DNA from: Diphasiastrum complanatum
Lineage: Eukaryota; Streptophyta; Lycopodiopsida; Lycopodiales; Lycopodiaceae
DNA: 64,000 bases
Assembly: GCA_029204225.1 (NCBI GenBank)
Contig: CM055098.1
Span: 19,968,685-20,032,684, forward strand
Direction: 5' to 3'
The notes under the pieces were generated by a model. That model saw only the letters and a program-made list of their open reading frames with translations. It was not told the DNA's origin and ran no database searches. The position numbers were made by a program, and so were the translations under genes. Below are positions 25,701 through 38,739 of the stretch, one piece after another (position 1 is the stretch's first letter; each line of letters begins with the position of its first letter).

Positions 25701-28189
25701 AAAATTTGATACCAGTCGGGTATCAATATCAACATGTTTTATAAATTGGTGGGTGGTTTCGACCGACCTGGGTATTGCAGGGGTGATACCAGCCGAGTAT
25801 AAACCCGGGTATGAGTATATAATTTTTTTTCTAAAATTAGCCATTTTATAAAGGGTAGTATGCATTTAATGAAAAGCATGTCCTTTTTGAATGTAATATG
25901 CATATGATTTTAAAGGCCAATATTTTGTTGGTGCCCACCAATGTCTTTGGGACACCATGAATAATATTTATCACATATGTAAATTTTGGAAACTAACTAA
26001 AAATGGATACTATATTGATACCATGTTAAATTCGAATTTTTTGCCCCTAATCTGGGTATCGATATGTGCATTGACTGGCTAAAACCAGCCCAGGTCGGGT
26101 ATAGACCGTAGTATCACAAAATCATATACTGGGCGGGTATGAGTCTACGATACCATTGTTGATACCAGCCGGGCACCTATATACCCGCACAACACTGGTA
26201 CATACGTCATGACTATGGAATCACATCCTTCTTAAGTATAAGCTAATAGCTTGAACTCAATGGTGATGTTTGAGTGGAGGAACTTACAATCTGAATGTTT
26301 TTTTGCTTAGGTATTCTTCATTTTGTCGACCATTATATCTAGTGGAAGTATTGTATGGTGGACCAAGTTTTGCAATTTTGTATAGAATTGGTTTACTTGT
26401 GTATATTGTCATGTCCTTGACTAACAAGGGTTAGTTAGTATCTAGTCAGGGAAGCCCATGGAGGTTCATGTTTAGAGACAGACTATAGCTAGTGTTCTAA
26501 TCTCAATAAGAGGACAATAACACTTGACACGTGGGAGTAGTTGCATGACAAAAATATCACTCATGACATGTGGCCATGGCATAGTTGTTGTGGCTATAGG
26601 CATTGTCTTGCAAGGCCAAATGTACCAAAAACTAATGCGAAAGTAAATATGCTTTCTATTGATCCAAAAGGATTATATGGAAATTACTGACATTGTCACA
26701 CACTGCATTTGAATCACATGTATTGCATGCTATGAGCTAGATTCACATATATAGATGCAGGTTCTTGTTGATGTTGCATGCTTTGATGTTGATGTTGAGT
26801 GACTTGGTGTTGATCTCGGGTGCATTGATCTTGATGTTGCAGCCTATGCTCATTGTTTTGTTACTCCTCCCAATCTTATGGTTGCTCTTCTAGACGATTT
26901 GTCTACTCATTTAGTAGCTCTACATATGTCATATGGTTTTACATTTTTGTTGGGTTTTATGGATTCCTTGGAGTGTTTCCTAGATACTACTATACATTCT
27001 TGGCATATTGCTTGGCCTCTGTTGATGTTCCCAAATCATTACTATGGTTTTCATTGAGCCGTCCTTTACCTATGGTATTCTGGGGCTATTCGGTTTTTTT
27101 GGATATCTCACTTGTTGGGGTCATACATGATGACACTTTCTTGCATTCTTGGGCTATTAGAGTGCCTTGAGCAAGTTCTAGTGTCGACTTTTTTCTATGT
27201 GAGTTACAATCAACTAATATACAATTGCATCATGTTGTTCATTACATTGAGATACATTTACAACATTGATGTACTATCTTTGTGGATTTTGTGTTTCACT
27301 TTTGGAATACTTGTGACAACTTATATTATGTGCTCTCCTTCAATATTTCCATTGGTGCATGCATTTCCTACTCATTCATTTCCGATTAAGCTAGTTTGAC
27401 AATTGGCTATTACCAAAGCTATTGCTTTGGGCCTTTCTTCTAGTTTTTTAGGGTATGATAATTTTTTTGATTGAGTTTATAACTCAGGTACTACTTTCTA
27501 TTCCGAGACATGTGTCTTATGTTGCGATCTCTTATTGATTATACGGATCCACACTGTGTTGCACTCATGGTACGAGAGATGTTCTTACTGTGACAGGATT
27601 TATGTCAGCCTGATTAACAGTCACTCAGCTATGCAACTCCAAATCACGTCCTTCTTCTCTAGAAGGATCACGGACGGATTCAGAGTTAGACGATGACACT
27701 CCTGCACACAGAGATCAGAGGTAGTGTATCATTCAGCATTATGTTGCAGCCAAAGCTACCTATCCTACCACACATCACATGGACGATCTTCTCGACGACA
27801 TTAGTAGTATCCTTTAGATATACCTATCCGACCACACATCACATGGACGATCTCCTTGACAACATTAGCAGTGTCCCTCAGATATACCTACAGCAACAGC
27901 CTCTATTACATCCTTTTTCTGTAGCAACAGGGCATGGTGACAACATGTTATACCATTTCACCACTTTGTGACCACCTTGTGGATGGATATATTGCTTAGT
28001 ACTTAGATTTGTATGTTTTTTCTTTACTATTTTTGAGATGTTCATATGCTCCCATTGATACCACACTTGACATGTACTTTTTTGTCTTATATGCCTTTGG
28101 CATAGAAAAGCCATTAATAAAGATTTCTCTCTCTCTCTCTCTCTCTCTCTCAACTCTTGATCTTATACGGTACTCTTGTGTGAGATATT

Positions 28190-28234
<45 letters not shown>

Positions 28235-31200
28235 CGTTGAGGTTCATAGAGTGCTCTTTGTGGAACATTGCTTTATAATGCATGATTATTTGCCCTTTCC
28301 CTGATTCTGTTCATAACATTTCCCCATATGAAAGAATTTATTAGGAAGACAACGATGCTAAGTTTACTCCTTTATTTTGGCAATGGATTGCCTGACATGA
28401 AAGGCTAAAAGCTTTTTTCTTGACATTCATGCCACATGGTCTTTGTATTGTATCCAGGCTTTTGGAGCATGTTTTGAATGAGTGCCTAAAGGCCGTTTCA
28501 TATCTTAAGCTTCCCCAACTTCATTTTCTTATGGATGCTCCAGATGAGACAAGGATGAGCACACATGCTGGGTATTCAAAGCAAGACTTGGTTCATTTGA
28601 AGAGAGGCAGAAAGAGTAGCATTAAGCTGGGATCTCGAATCAATGTCATTGGAGGACAAGCAAGAGGAGGCATCTCCCAAGAAACACAGGGTGAAAAGAT
28701 GAAACAATCTACTATCAGTGATACTTTAGGAAAAATGAACAGAAAGGCTAGTGAAGGGAATTCACAAATATCTGGAAGTGTATGTTCACAACCCGGTAGT
28801 ACTCAGAATGGCACTGGCAGCTTCAACAAAGTAAATAACGATAAGGGCAAAGCTACACAACAAGCAAACCACAGTGTTGATGCAAACATATCCAATGACA
28901 CTCGTTCTTGTGGTGACATATTAGAAACACAGAAATGGAAGCTTAGGCCATTATCTTTATCAAGCCTTTCTATATTGACACTTCATGAGGTTGGACCTTT
29001 AATAATTATTGTTTCTATTTCAAGGTTTATTTTTTTGCTCAAATTGGTTAATTGTAATAGAGCTATGATCTATTACTTCATATCAGTTCTCAGTGTGCTG
29101 GACTTGTGGATGTTAGGTTTCAAGGGCATCTTGTTGTTCAGATCCTGCTGCTCAGGTGAATGAAGATTTTTAACCTTTTCTGTAAAAGAAAATTCAGTTT
29201 GATTCAGTTATGTTAGGCGGGATGCTCAACTTAGTTCAAATTCATAAGGTTATTTTTCTTCGTTCAAATGTGCAGCTCCCTTTGTTCCTTTATCTTCTTC
29301 AAGATCTTCTGCACAAGCTTGAAATATGCTTAGAACAGTCGAAAAAAATCCTTCCTTTCACTGCTGCATCAGCTCCTCCAAAAGAGTTGGTTCTTACTCA
29401 TATGAAAGGATTGGATTTTCTCATCAAAGTGGAGTCCGTGTCATCCAGTTTCAGAGCGCATATAGACACCGCAGCACATATGCTCATGCAATGTACGTTG
29501 CTTGTCTTTGTCCACAGCACTTTGCATGTTGTCATACTTTTCAGTTGAAACCTTTTGTTGTACACAGTGGAAATATACGTAGTTAATTTCTGTCTAGTGT
29601 AGGTTGTGGTTTTTTATGATGAGTGAAGGTGATGCTGCAGCTGATCTCTTAAGGGAACGTACTGCTTGTGATGAACATTGGAAAAAGCATTCTCATGCTG
29701 CTGGCAACCCTGACAATTTGGAATACAGTCCTTCCAACTTCAGAGTTGCCGAATCAGTTTTCACAGCTGTCCTCCTGTACCTAAAAAAGGTATGCACGAA
29801 AGCTCATGCGTGACTTAAATTCATGTACAGTAATACTCCTAGTTTGGAATTTTTGGGTGAATGACAGCATGACTTGACACTCCATAATCAAGGACAGGTT
29901 CATGATCTTTTCCATGGTAACAAAGAATAGCAATTTGAAGCCCTGAAAAGTGATTTGACCTGATTCAAATCAAATTTTTAACGAACTGGTTATCTCTTCA
30001 AAAATTTGGTTTTTCCTATGTAATTGAGTTTCGAATTGCTTTGCAGTAGAACGATTTGAATGATCAGTCTCTTTTTTTTTTTCCGAATTGGAATCTTGTT
30101 GCTTCAAATCACAATTTAAATTGGCCTGATTTAAATAGATTTCAAGTATGATCTTTTCACTTTTGCCTGCAGGTTTTGATGTACTCAGAGCTCAGAATTC
30201 AAGAGAATGTGGGCTTGCTAAAAAACATACTTTTGCCATTCTGTGTAAATGAGGTGGCAGAAAAGATTTGTCCAGATCTGTTACCTCTGCCTGCTTCAGG
30301 GTCCTTGGAGTTTGCTTTCTGCAGTATGTATGCATATCTTGATGGCATTTTTGATGCGGGTAAGATATAGATCTTGAAATTGGGCTAATACCCTGTTATG
30401 TAAAATGATACCTTTGATTTTCGTGAAATCTTTGGAATCGTCAAAAAAGTGTCATATTTTTTGAACCACTCATTCAGAATTGCATTTGTTGCTGCAGTCC
30501 AAGTTTTCACTACTATTTAGGCATCCACGTGCTAACTGAAATAGCAAATTTGTGTCCTAAAGAAGCATGCAACAACTAGTGTGATCTTGATGACGACAAC
30601 TGCTACCATCACCAGTCCGTGACTAGCTCCACTACTAACTACTGTCTCCACTATTATTTTGATAGCCTGAAATAGCGAAGTATCTGTTATAGAAGCATGT
30701 AAAGTTCTGATTTTTCTATCCAAGCTAGACTTTAAGTGCCGAGTTTATGCTCCAGCCACCAAGGCCTCATTTGGGGCTGCGACAGAGTTATTGATGGTTC
30801 TCAAGTCACTGGTGGATTGTGCGGAAGATTGTGTTGAATCACCAAACAATCGAAAGCGACGTGCTAGTTTTGTTAGACCAGCATCACTGATTCCATACCT
30901 TCGCGCCAGATTGAGTACATCAGCGAGGAGAATGCTGCAGCATGATTGGGATGCAGAGGAACCAGGGAAAATTTGGAAAAGCAAAGTGAGTACACAAATG
31001 GAACACTCTCATGCCTGATGAATTTTCCGTTAAAATTTTGCACTAGAAGAGAACCATATTAGATATTCTTGTACTCTTTTGAAATTAATTGGGGTATGTT
31101 GATTCGGATATGAAATATTATGTTAATTTCATAGAGCCAAACATATAGGACAATGATTGCGCTTGATAGCCTAATGATCTATTGTGCTTGATAGCCTAAT

Positions 31201-34200
31201 GATCTTTCTTACAAAATTGAGAGAGAGAGAGAGTCTTTATTCTCCATGAATGCTAAAAGGCACATAAGACCAAACAGTACATATCAAGGGTGATAGTCTA
31301 TGTAGAAGCATAAAAACATGTCTTCCAAAAACAAAACTCAGAATTAAAACTAGTCTTTGAAGATCTAAAAGAACTCAACGAACTCTCAATGAAACTAAAG
31401 AGCTCTCTGCATAAATGAGCAGACACTGTAAATGATCTATGATATGAATGTTGTATCGAAACACATTTCGAACAATGAAACGCGTTCAAAATGCCCTGTT
31501 CTAAACGGGTCCGTTTCGAAACATCAAACGGACGTTTGAAACGATTGGGAAAAAAACCAATTTTTTTTCGCATTTGTGCATGCAATGTTTTTTTAGCTCA
31601 TGGGTTGAATGTCTCTCTCTCGACAGATCACCCATTGTAAATTCACTTGACAAAAGAGTCTCTTGTAGAAGAATACAATATTGCTGCACAGGTATATCTC
31701 TTATGTAGCTTTTTCTTCTCAAGAGTGATATTCTACCTTTATTATCTATACATTGATTGACATACATTTGGCAAAAGTATCAACTTGGAAAGTCATGAAA
31801 AGTATCAGCCTAAAGACTTTGAAGTGAAGTGCTGGAAGACATCTTAAAGATTGATTTTTGGCCCATCAAAACTCAATATCTATCTTTAGTCCATAGTGTA
31901 TGATCACCTATTTATGGGTTCCCATAGGGCCCAAATTAGGGCTAGGCATATAAGATAAGGGCTAGGCATAGAAGTGTGATTGTTGACATGTTATCGAGTA
32001 CCTACTACCATGTCCAAAGTTTTGAAACAATTTTAAAAAGTTCTTCAATTTTCTTAAACTATAAGTTTTGACTCTAAGCATTGAAGCCATTGATATCAAT
32101 CTTGATTCTAAGGTTCGAATACTAGGTGTCTTGCTTTCATCAATCATATACTTGCTATTGTGTTTCAAAACAATTTCTCAAGGCTCCCCAAGTTTTAACC
32201 TTCTTAATTTATATAAGTTATCACAATAAGCACTAAAGCCACTAAGTTGGAGATAGAAATTGGATGTATCTACTTAGTACTAGTCTGTCTCTGACATGTC
32301 TAAACCCCAAAAATTCCATAAAAACTCATTTTCAAAAAAAAAAAGTTTCCCGTTTCTAACCTGGACCTCTTGTTTCAAACACGTTTCGAAACAACGTACG
32401 AAACGGGTCGAGAAAACATTGTATGATACAATCATATACTATCTAGTGCATGAGTTGTACATATATGAAAGTCAAATAACAGGTCCTAGTAGAGATGGGA
32501 CTCTATTGAAATAAGAAAGGATAGGTGCCCCTGACATTGCAGTTGGTGTTGAAGATGGAGGTGGTCGTTGTCTTTGATGTCTTTGAACAACTCTCAATCG
32601 TAGTGGTAAACGCAGCCTCTGATCATGATGCCAATTGTGGGATGAAATATTAGACTCATCCTCAGATAGTGTCTCACTCTCAGTATTTGCTCTAATATGC
32701 ATCCTCGAGAAAAAAGAGGCAATTTGGGGCTGGGAGCCTATATCTCCATATTGGTCTTGCTGACATGTATGTCAGCGCAGAAAAGACATCTCACGTATCA
32801 TCAAAGCAACACAATGTGGATCCACATAGGAAATAAGAGAGTGTAGTGTGACTAGAAAACCATGGAAAAGGCAATGATAACGGCCTTTGATCTCATAATA
32901 TAGAGGACACTTGAAAATAAGATGCTCCTCAACTCCATCTCATCTAATGTAGATAAATGCACTTCCATGGAATGCTATGAAAATGTCTTGTCTCCACATA
33001 TGGATGGTGTGAGGAAACCTGTAAGTATCCCAATGTGAACCGCCTGGATATTCTGATGACTGAAGGCTTAGCTTGGATCATGCGTGAAAGCATAGTAGTC
33101 TGCAAACAAGAAATATTGGTCCACTCTGACTTAGGTACTCTAAAGCTCTGTAGCATACATAACGGTAGGTTAGACCATAGTATTAAATAACCCGCTTTAC
33201 TTGGGGCATCTCGGATATACTTCCAAAAACAGAAATGCTCAAGACTATTCAAGGGTGACTCTTTTACCCTAGCTGCATAGCCTGTTGCATGCTAAAAATA
33301 GGACCTGTGAAAAGTGTGCCCAAATATGTGTAAAAGGATACAATCTCCAAGGCTAGCCATCTAAAGTAAAACTCTGTAGCTGCACATAGGCCCTAGAAGT
33401 GTTAAATATCATGATTTGAGTCATCTTGGTATGTATAGTCAGGCTCCAAGCCCCATCTATTTGTAGCCTGTCCAAATGTCTCTACAATCCCTCTGTTTTA
33501 GATAGTAAAGTGGAAACAAGAATGTCACCAAGTGTATAGTTGATACCAAGTCTACAGTTGATACCACCCCCCTCATTAAGCTCATGAATATATAGTCCAA
33601 AGAGTGTCGGGGAGAGGGAGGAACCTTGCTTCATCTCAATAGTGCTCCTTAGCAACTGGGATTAAACCCGCATCTGATCTGAAACAACCCCAAACTTGCT
33701 CATAGTGTGCCATAACTACCAAAATTGTATCAATAGAGAAACCAAGCTCACACAACCGTTGTATAAGTAGTTGTATCGGAAAAAAGTCAAATGCCTTCCG
33801 GAGATCAACAAAGCAACAATACGCCCTTCCTTTCCTGCCTAAACTTTGCCTCCTCAATAATAGCCCTGAGTGTAAAAATGTGGTCATTGGTAGAATGCTG
33901 AGCTGTAAATCTTGCCTGATCCATTGCATGTAGTCCCCGAATCTCCATCTCGCTACTCATTGTTGTCTAGAGGATGGTTGCCATAAAGTTTCGATAAAAT
34001 ATGGCCCGTCATAATGGTGCGGTAGTTTCCAAGGTTCATAGAGTCACCACTCTTGTAAATTGGATGGATGAATATCGGTGATTGTGTTCATAACATATAT
34101 GAATCTGTATTGAAACGTGGAAGTACAAAAAAATATTGCCCTAGAAATTGGAAAATATTAGAAAGTTTACCACTCAAACTTCTGATTATCAGAACGATCA

Positions 34201-37200
34201 TATATGAACGAAGTAAAGTTGCACGAATTGCCGATTCAAAGGCAAAGAATCGACGATTCAGAACTGAATCTGAATCAGCTGATTTGAATCAACAGGGGAC
34301 CCGAATCGGTTCCAAAAAATTTTCGAGAGGGCTCGATTCACGGTTCATTTGAGGTTCATGCCATGGAGAGAAGTGCGCCTTTGCTCTTGAGGGACGTGGA
34401 GAGTGTCGTTTTAGGGGAGAGAATTATGATTGATAGGGGAGAGAGAATGTACATGGTGGATTTAGGGAGAGAGTGTGAATGATGAGAGATAGTTTAGGGA
34501 GTGAAGTTTGAATTTTGAAGAAGGTGAAAAAAAGTTTAGAAAAGTGAGCTTAATAGATATTAGAGTGGAGAGATGAGTGAATGGGTGAAAGAGGAGAGAA
34601 GGGAGAGAGAGAATGATGCTTGAGCTTGATAGGGGAGAGAGGATGTGCACTGAATTTGTGGGTTTATTGGGAGGAGACGTTTCGCCCCCCGGCCCCGACG
34701 GTAAGGCCACTTCATGACTTGGCCTTCCAACTCCTTGAGCGAAAACACACTTACTGGGACCATCTGTGATCGTAACAGACAGGCTAGAGATTAGTTTTGA
34801 ATTTTTATCCTTGACAGAACCCAACATGGATCAATGCACGTGAACTGGACCATCTTGCACCCGAAACAGTCGACAAACTACACAGTAATTATGCTCTTAA
34901 TTAGAGCTTTCATCTGATATCCATATTGCCCATAAAAAAACCAAAAAAAAATATATATATATATATATTAAAAAAACGTTTCTGGAATTTTTTTAAAATT
35001 TCAGAAACGCGTTTCTGAACGCGATTCTGAAACGCGTTTCAGAAACGCAGTGCATCTATGGTTAGAAGTTAGCAATGTAGAGAGGAGTGAAAGGGTGAAA
35101 GAAGATGGACATTCGAGAGTTAGTTTATAGTTAGAGCTTTAGAGTTAGTAGTTAGTGTAATAGTGTTAGAGTTTTAGAACTTTGAAACTTAGGCTTTATG
35201 GTATAATCAAGATTCGAGGTCATGGTGAAGGCAAGAGACCCCTCTTGGGAGCATGTGACGGTTGCAAGAGGATATGGCAGCTCAGGTACAAAGAGGTGGA
35301 CTTGTAGGTATTGCAACGTCACCTACACAGACAGTCCTTTGCAGATTCGAGTACACCTCTTGGCAGGGCGTGGCTACGACATAGCTGCTTGCACACAGGT
35401 GCCACGAGACATTGGGTTGGCAAGACCTGGCAGCGCTGCAGTTGCAGAGGATGTTGATGCACCCCATTCCTGTGCTGCACATGCAGGAGCAGGTGAACTT
35501 TGAAATATGAAATTTGACTGTTCTTGTTAGCTTTCAACTTGTTATGTAATGTGTTGATTGTAATATGCAAAAAATGATAATTGATTGCTCAAGCCTCATT
35601 AAACAATTGCCTTTGGAAATTGCTCTTTGCCAATGATAGCAAGTCAAAGCTTGCTTTTTGAATGCTTAACATACCCACTCAACTCAGAAGGGTCTAAATG
35701 TGCAGCTGTAACCTGCGAAAGGCCCAGTCTGGAATAAGTACACTATATCTTATTTGATGGCATCTAGCATTTACAAAATGTCATGTTTAAGAAACCTAGA
35801 ATGAGTTTATCTTGTGTTAAATTGATTGTGTTTTCAATAAACAGGGAGAGGTACTCCAAAATCTTCTTTCTATGATGATTCAAAATCAAGAATCAACAGC
35901 AGACATTTTGGAGGATCTTGCTTGCAACGTTATGCCACAGGTACTATGCATGATAAATTCCATTTTCCAGGTGTGTCACATGCATGATACATTGAATCTA
36001 TCCGGCATTTCTTTTTGCTGCTTCCTCAATATATAAATGAGAAAATTGTGTTAAGATCTATCATTCAAAAAAGGTGCCTTTCAAGGGAGCTAGAAGTGGG
36101 CTTAGTCCTGTGGAAGGTCATCCTGCTCTTTCTTCAGCGACTTTCATTATCTGGTATCGTGTACAGGTGCGTTCCAGTATGTTTTCCATGATGCCTTTAG
36201 TGATTTATTCATTAATTTGAGTTCCAGATTTTGTTAAGAAATTTCTGAAGCTGACATCAGCATTTTGTTTTGCTTGGTTGAACAGCACGAAATTGTTTTG
36301 GATGTTTTCAGCAAAGTGGTAAATTCTGCTAACCAGCCATTGGATATGAACGACCTTTGATAATCTAAGTGTCAATCGGTGTAAAGTATGTATGTTCATT
36401 GTACTGTGCCATGCCACTACCTAAAAGTTTCCTGATCAATGCAGGTGAAGGATATTCTTGGGCAAAGTAAGGCAAAGGCTGTGCTTGACGATGAACTAGT
36501 CGACAGGCTACTTAATCGAGCTCACCAGTGTGTATCTATACATGTAGCATTAGTTAATCTCACTCGAAAACACGATCAGGTAAATACAGGAGAGTTATAG
36601 ACTGCAAGTTAAAATAATTGTCTTAATTTTGACGGGCAGGAATCAGTATGATTAAAACTGTTGAGATGCAAGTTTAGGGCTAGGTTTTACCTCCTCCAGA
36701 AGAAAAGCCTTCTATCAGCATTTTTATGTCCTGCCAGATATCAGTCCATGCAGTTGCTGTGAAATGTGCTGGGAGGTTTGTAGATAATTTTCTCAAAGGT
36801 CGGTCACTTCATTGATTCCATTTACCTGTATTTTCTGTTTTTTTGTATGTCCTTTGTGCAAGTGAGGGGAGTAGAATACCAGACCTGGAAGGAGCTGAAA
36901 GGAGCTCTGACCAACATGCCTCTTATAGCTCAGCTCATGTGCCCAACTTACACATCATACCTTTGCAGGTTTGGAGTTCTTACAGTCTCATTATGTGACC
37001 CATAAAGAGGTGGTCATTTCTTTGGTAAGAAACTGAACTTAAAGGATCTTATTATGCCACCTGAAAACCGAAATGTAGCCTTATTAATAGCATACTATAG
37101 TGCCTTTTGCCTCTAATGGCATACTGTTCTCTGTTCTTATGGCATACTAGTTAGACCATCATATAGTTGGATGTGTGGTATCGAGGTGAAATGATTGCAT

Positions 37201-37822
37201 GACATGCTGAACTTGTTTGCAGGTAAAGGAACTTCAGAAAGCTACACGAATTATTCAAACTATTTGTGCAGAAGCCAAGGTTAGTTGATCATTTATTCAA
37301 TTTTCTTATACTGATTCAATCACCTTGCATAATCAACCGTAAGTGATTCATCCCTGTTCATAAGGTCTATTTTTGGACATCGGGTGATTCTAGTCATCTC
37401 TTTTCACATTATTTGTTTGGATGCACCTTGCTATGTTTTGCATTCCAACAATACACATGGTGCAGATAGTAATAATTACGATTACATACAACATTCAGTA
37501 ACCAGTTGCTGTGTTGTTAGTACTTTGACCCAAAAGGTCAAGATTTGTGTAACCATGGGTATTTAGTTATTGAGGCCATCTTAAGTTTGTCTTAAGTTCA
37601 GTTGGACCCAATTTTGGTCATGTACTGACTCGTGGGTCCTTAGGGGTCTAATTTTGTTTAGGGGCCCTATCTTGACTTTTGGGGGTGCCCTACATTTAGT
37701 AAGTGGTTAACCTTAGGGTTTGGTGGCATTTGGCCACATCCAGGTAGAGTACTTAGATGCTCATTGTATATTCCATTTTAAACAGTTTGGCTAAGCATTG
37801 CTCTCCATTGCTCTTGTTGCTG

Positions 37823-37903
<81 letters not shown>

Positions 37904-38648
37904 TATCGCGCCCCTGATGGATCGCCCCTGCTTGCTCGATGGATCGCGCCCCTGATTACTCGAGCCCCTACCTGCCTGATGGATCGAGCCAGCGCTACTC
38001 CCCCTCGCTGATGGCTACCTAAACGTTTTTTGCCATCAATCATAAAATGCTGACAACAATGCATGCTGCAACAAACGAACCTGCGCCTTCAAGTTCTATT
38101 GCTGGTCCCTGGAAAACACCTGACTATTGAAGTACCTGGAGGCTGGAGCCAACATCAAGGTTGAATGTGTGCGCTCCATCATCCGATTGTGTCTTTCATT
38201 TGTGAATACACACCTGAGCCTTGCCATAATTGGAATAAGAAGTTCGTTGCTAAGGAAGAAGTTAGGTGCTGAGAGTTCGTTGCTGCAAGTCAGTCAGTCA
38301 GCAGCGGAATCTACACTTTTGTTCGTTGCAACCAGTAGCAAGCAGTGGATCTTCAAGGGAATCCACCTCTCTCTGCCAACACAAGAGAGCATCGCTCATC
38401 AGTCGCCACTCTGTCTCGTTGCATTATGAACGTGCTCCCAATGGCATTGCTAAGCGATTGTGTACTGACATCTGGAGGCCGGGCTACTACTGGATATTAG
38501 ACAGGGTTCTAAAGGGTTGTCCAACGAAAACTCCCTGGATCCTCTGAATTAGTGAGGGGCTTCTTTTTCGTGGAGCTGTGCTTCCATTATTTGGTATAGA
38601 TTGGAACGGAGTCCTGACGGGGGTGGTAAAACAAGGCCTTTGCAATCT

Positions 38649-38739
<91 letters not shown>

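Noticed and set aside
26853-27399. Two ORFs rich in aromatic residues, faintly like a copia integrase end (FWGY)
   Set aside because: The match is a single short motif, without any neighbouring copia domain.
29603-29628. Earlier acceptor for exon 20 (TGTAG at 29602)
   Set aside because: Joined to exon 19 it gives an immediate in-frame TGA; the acceptor at 29628 keeps the frame open.
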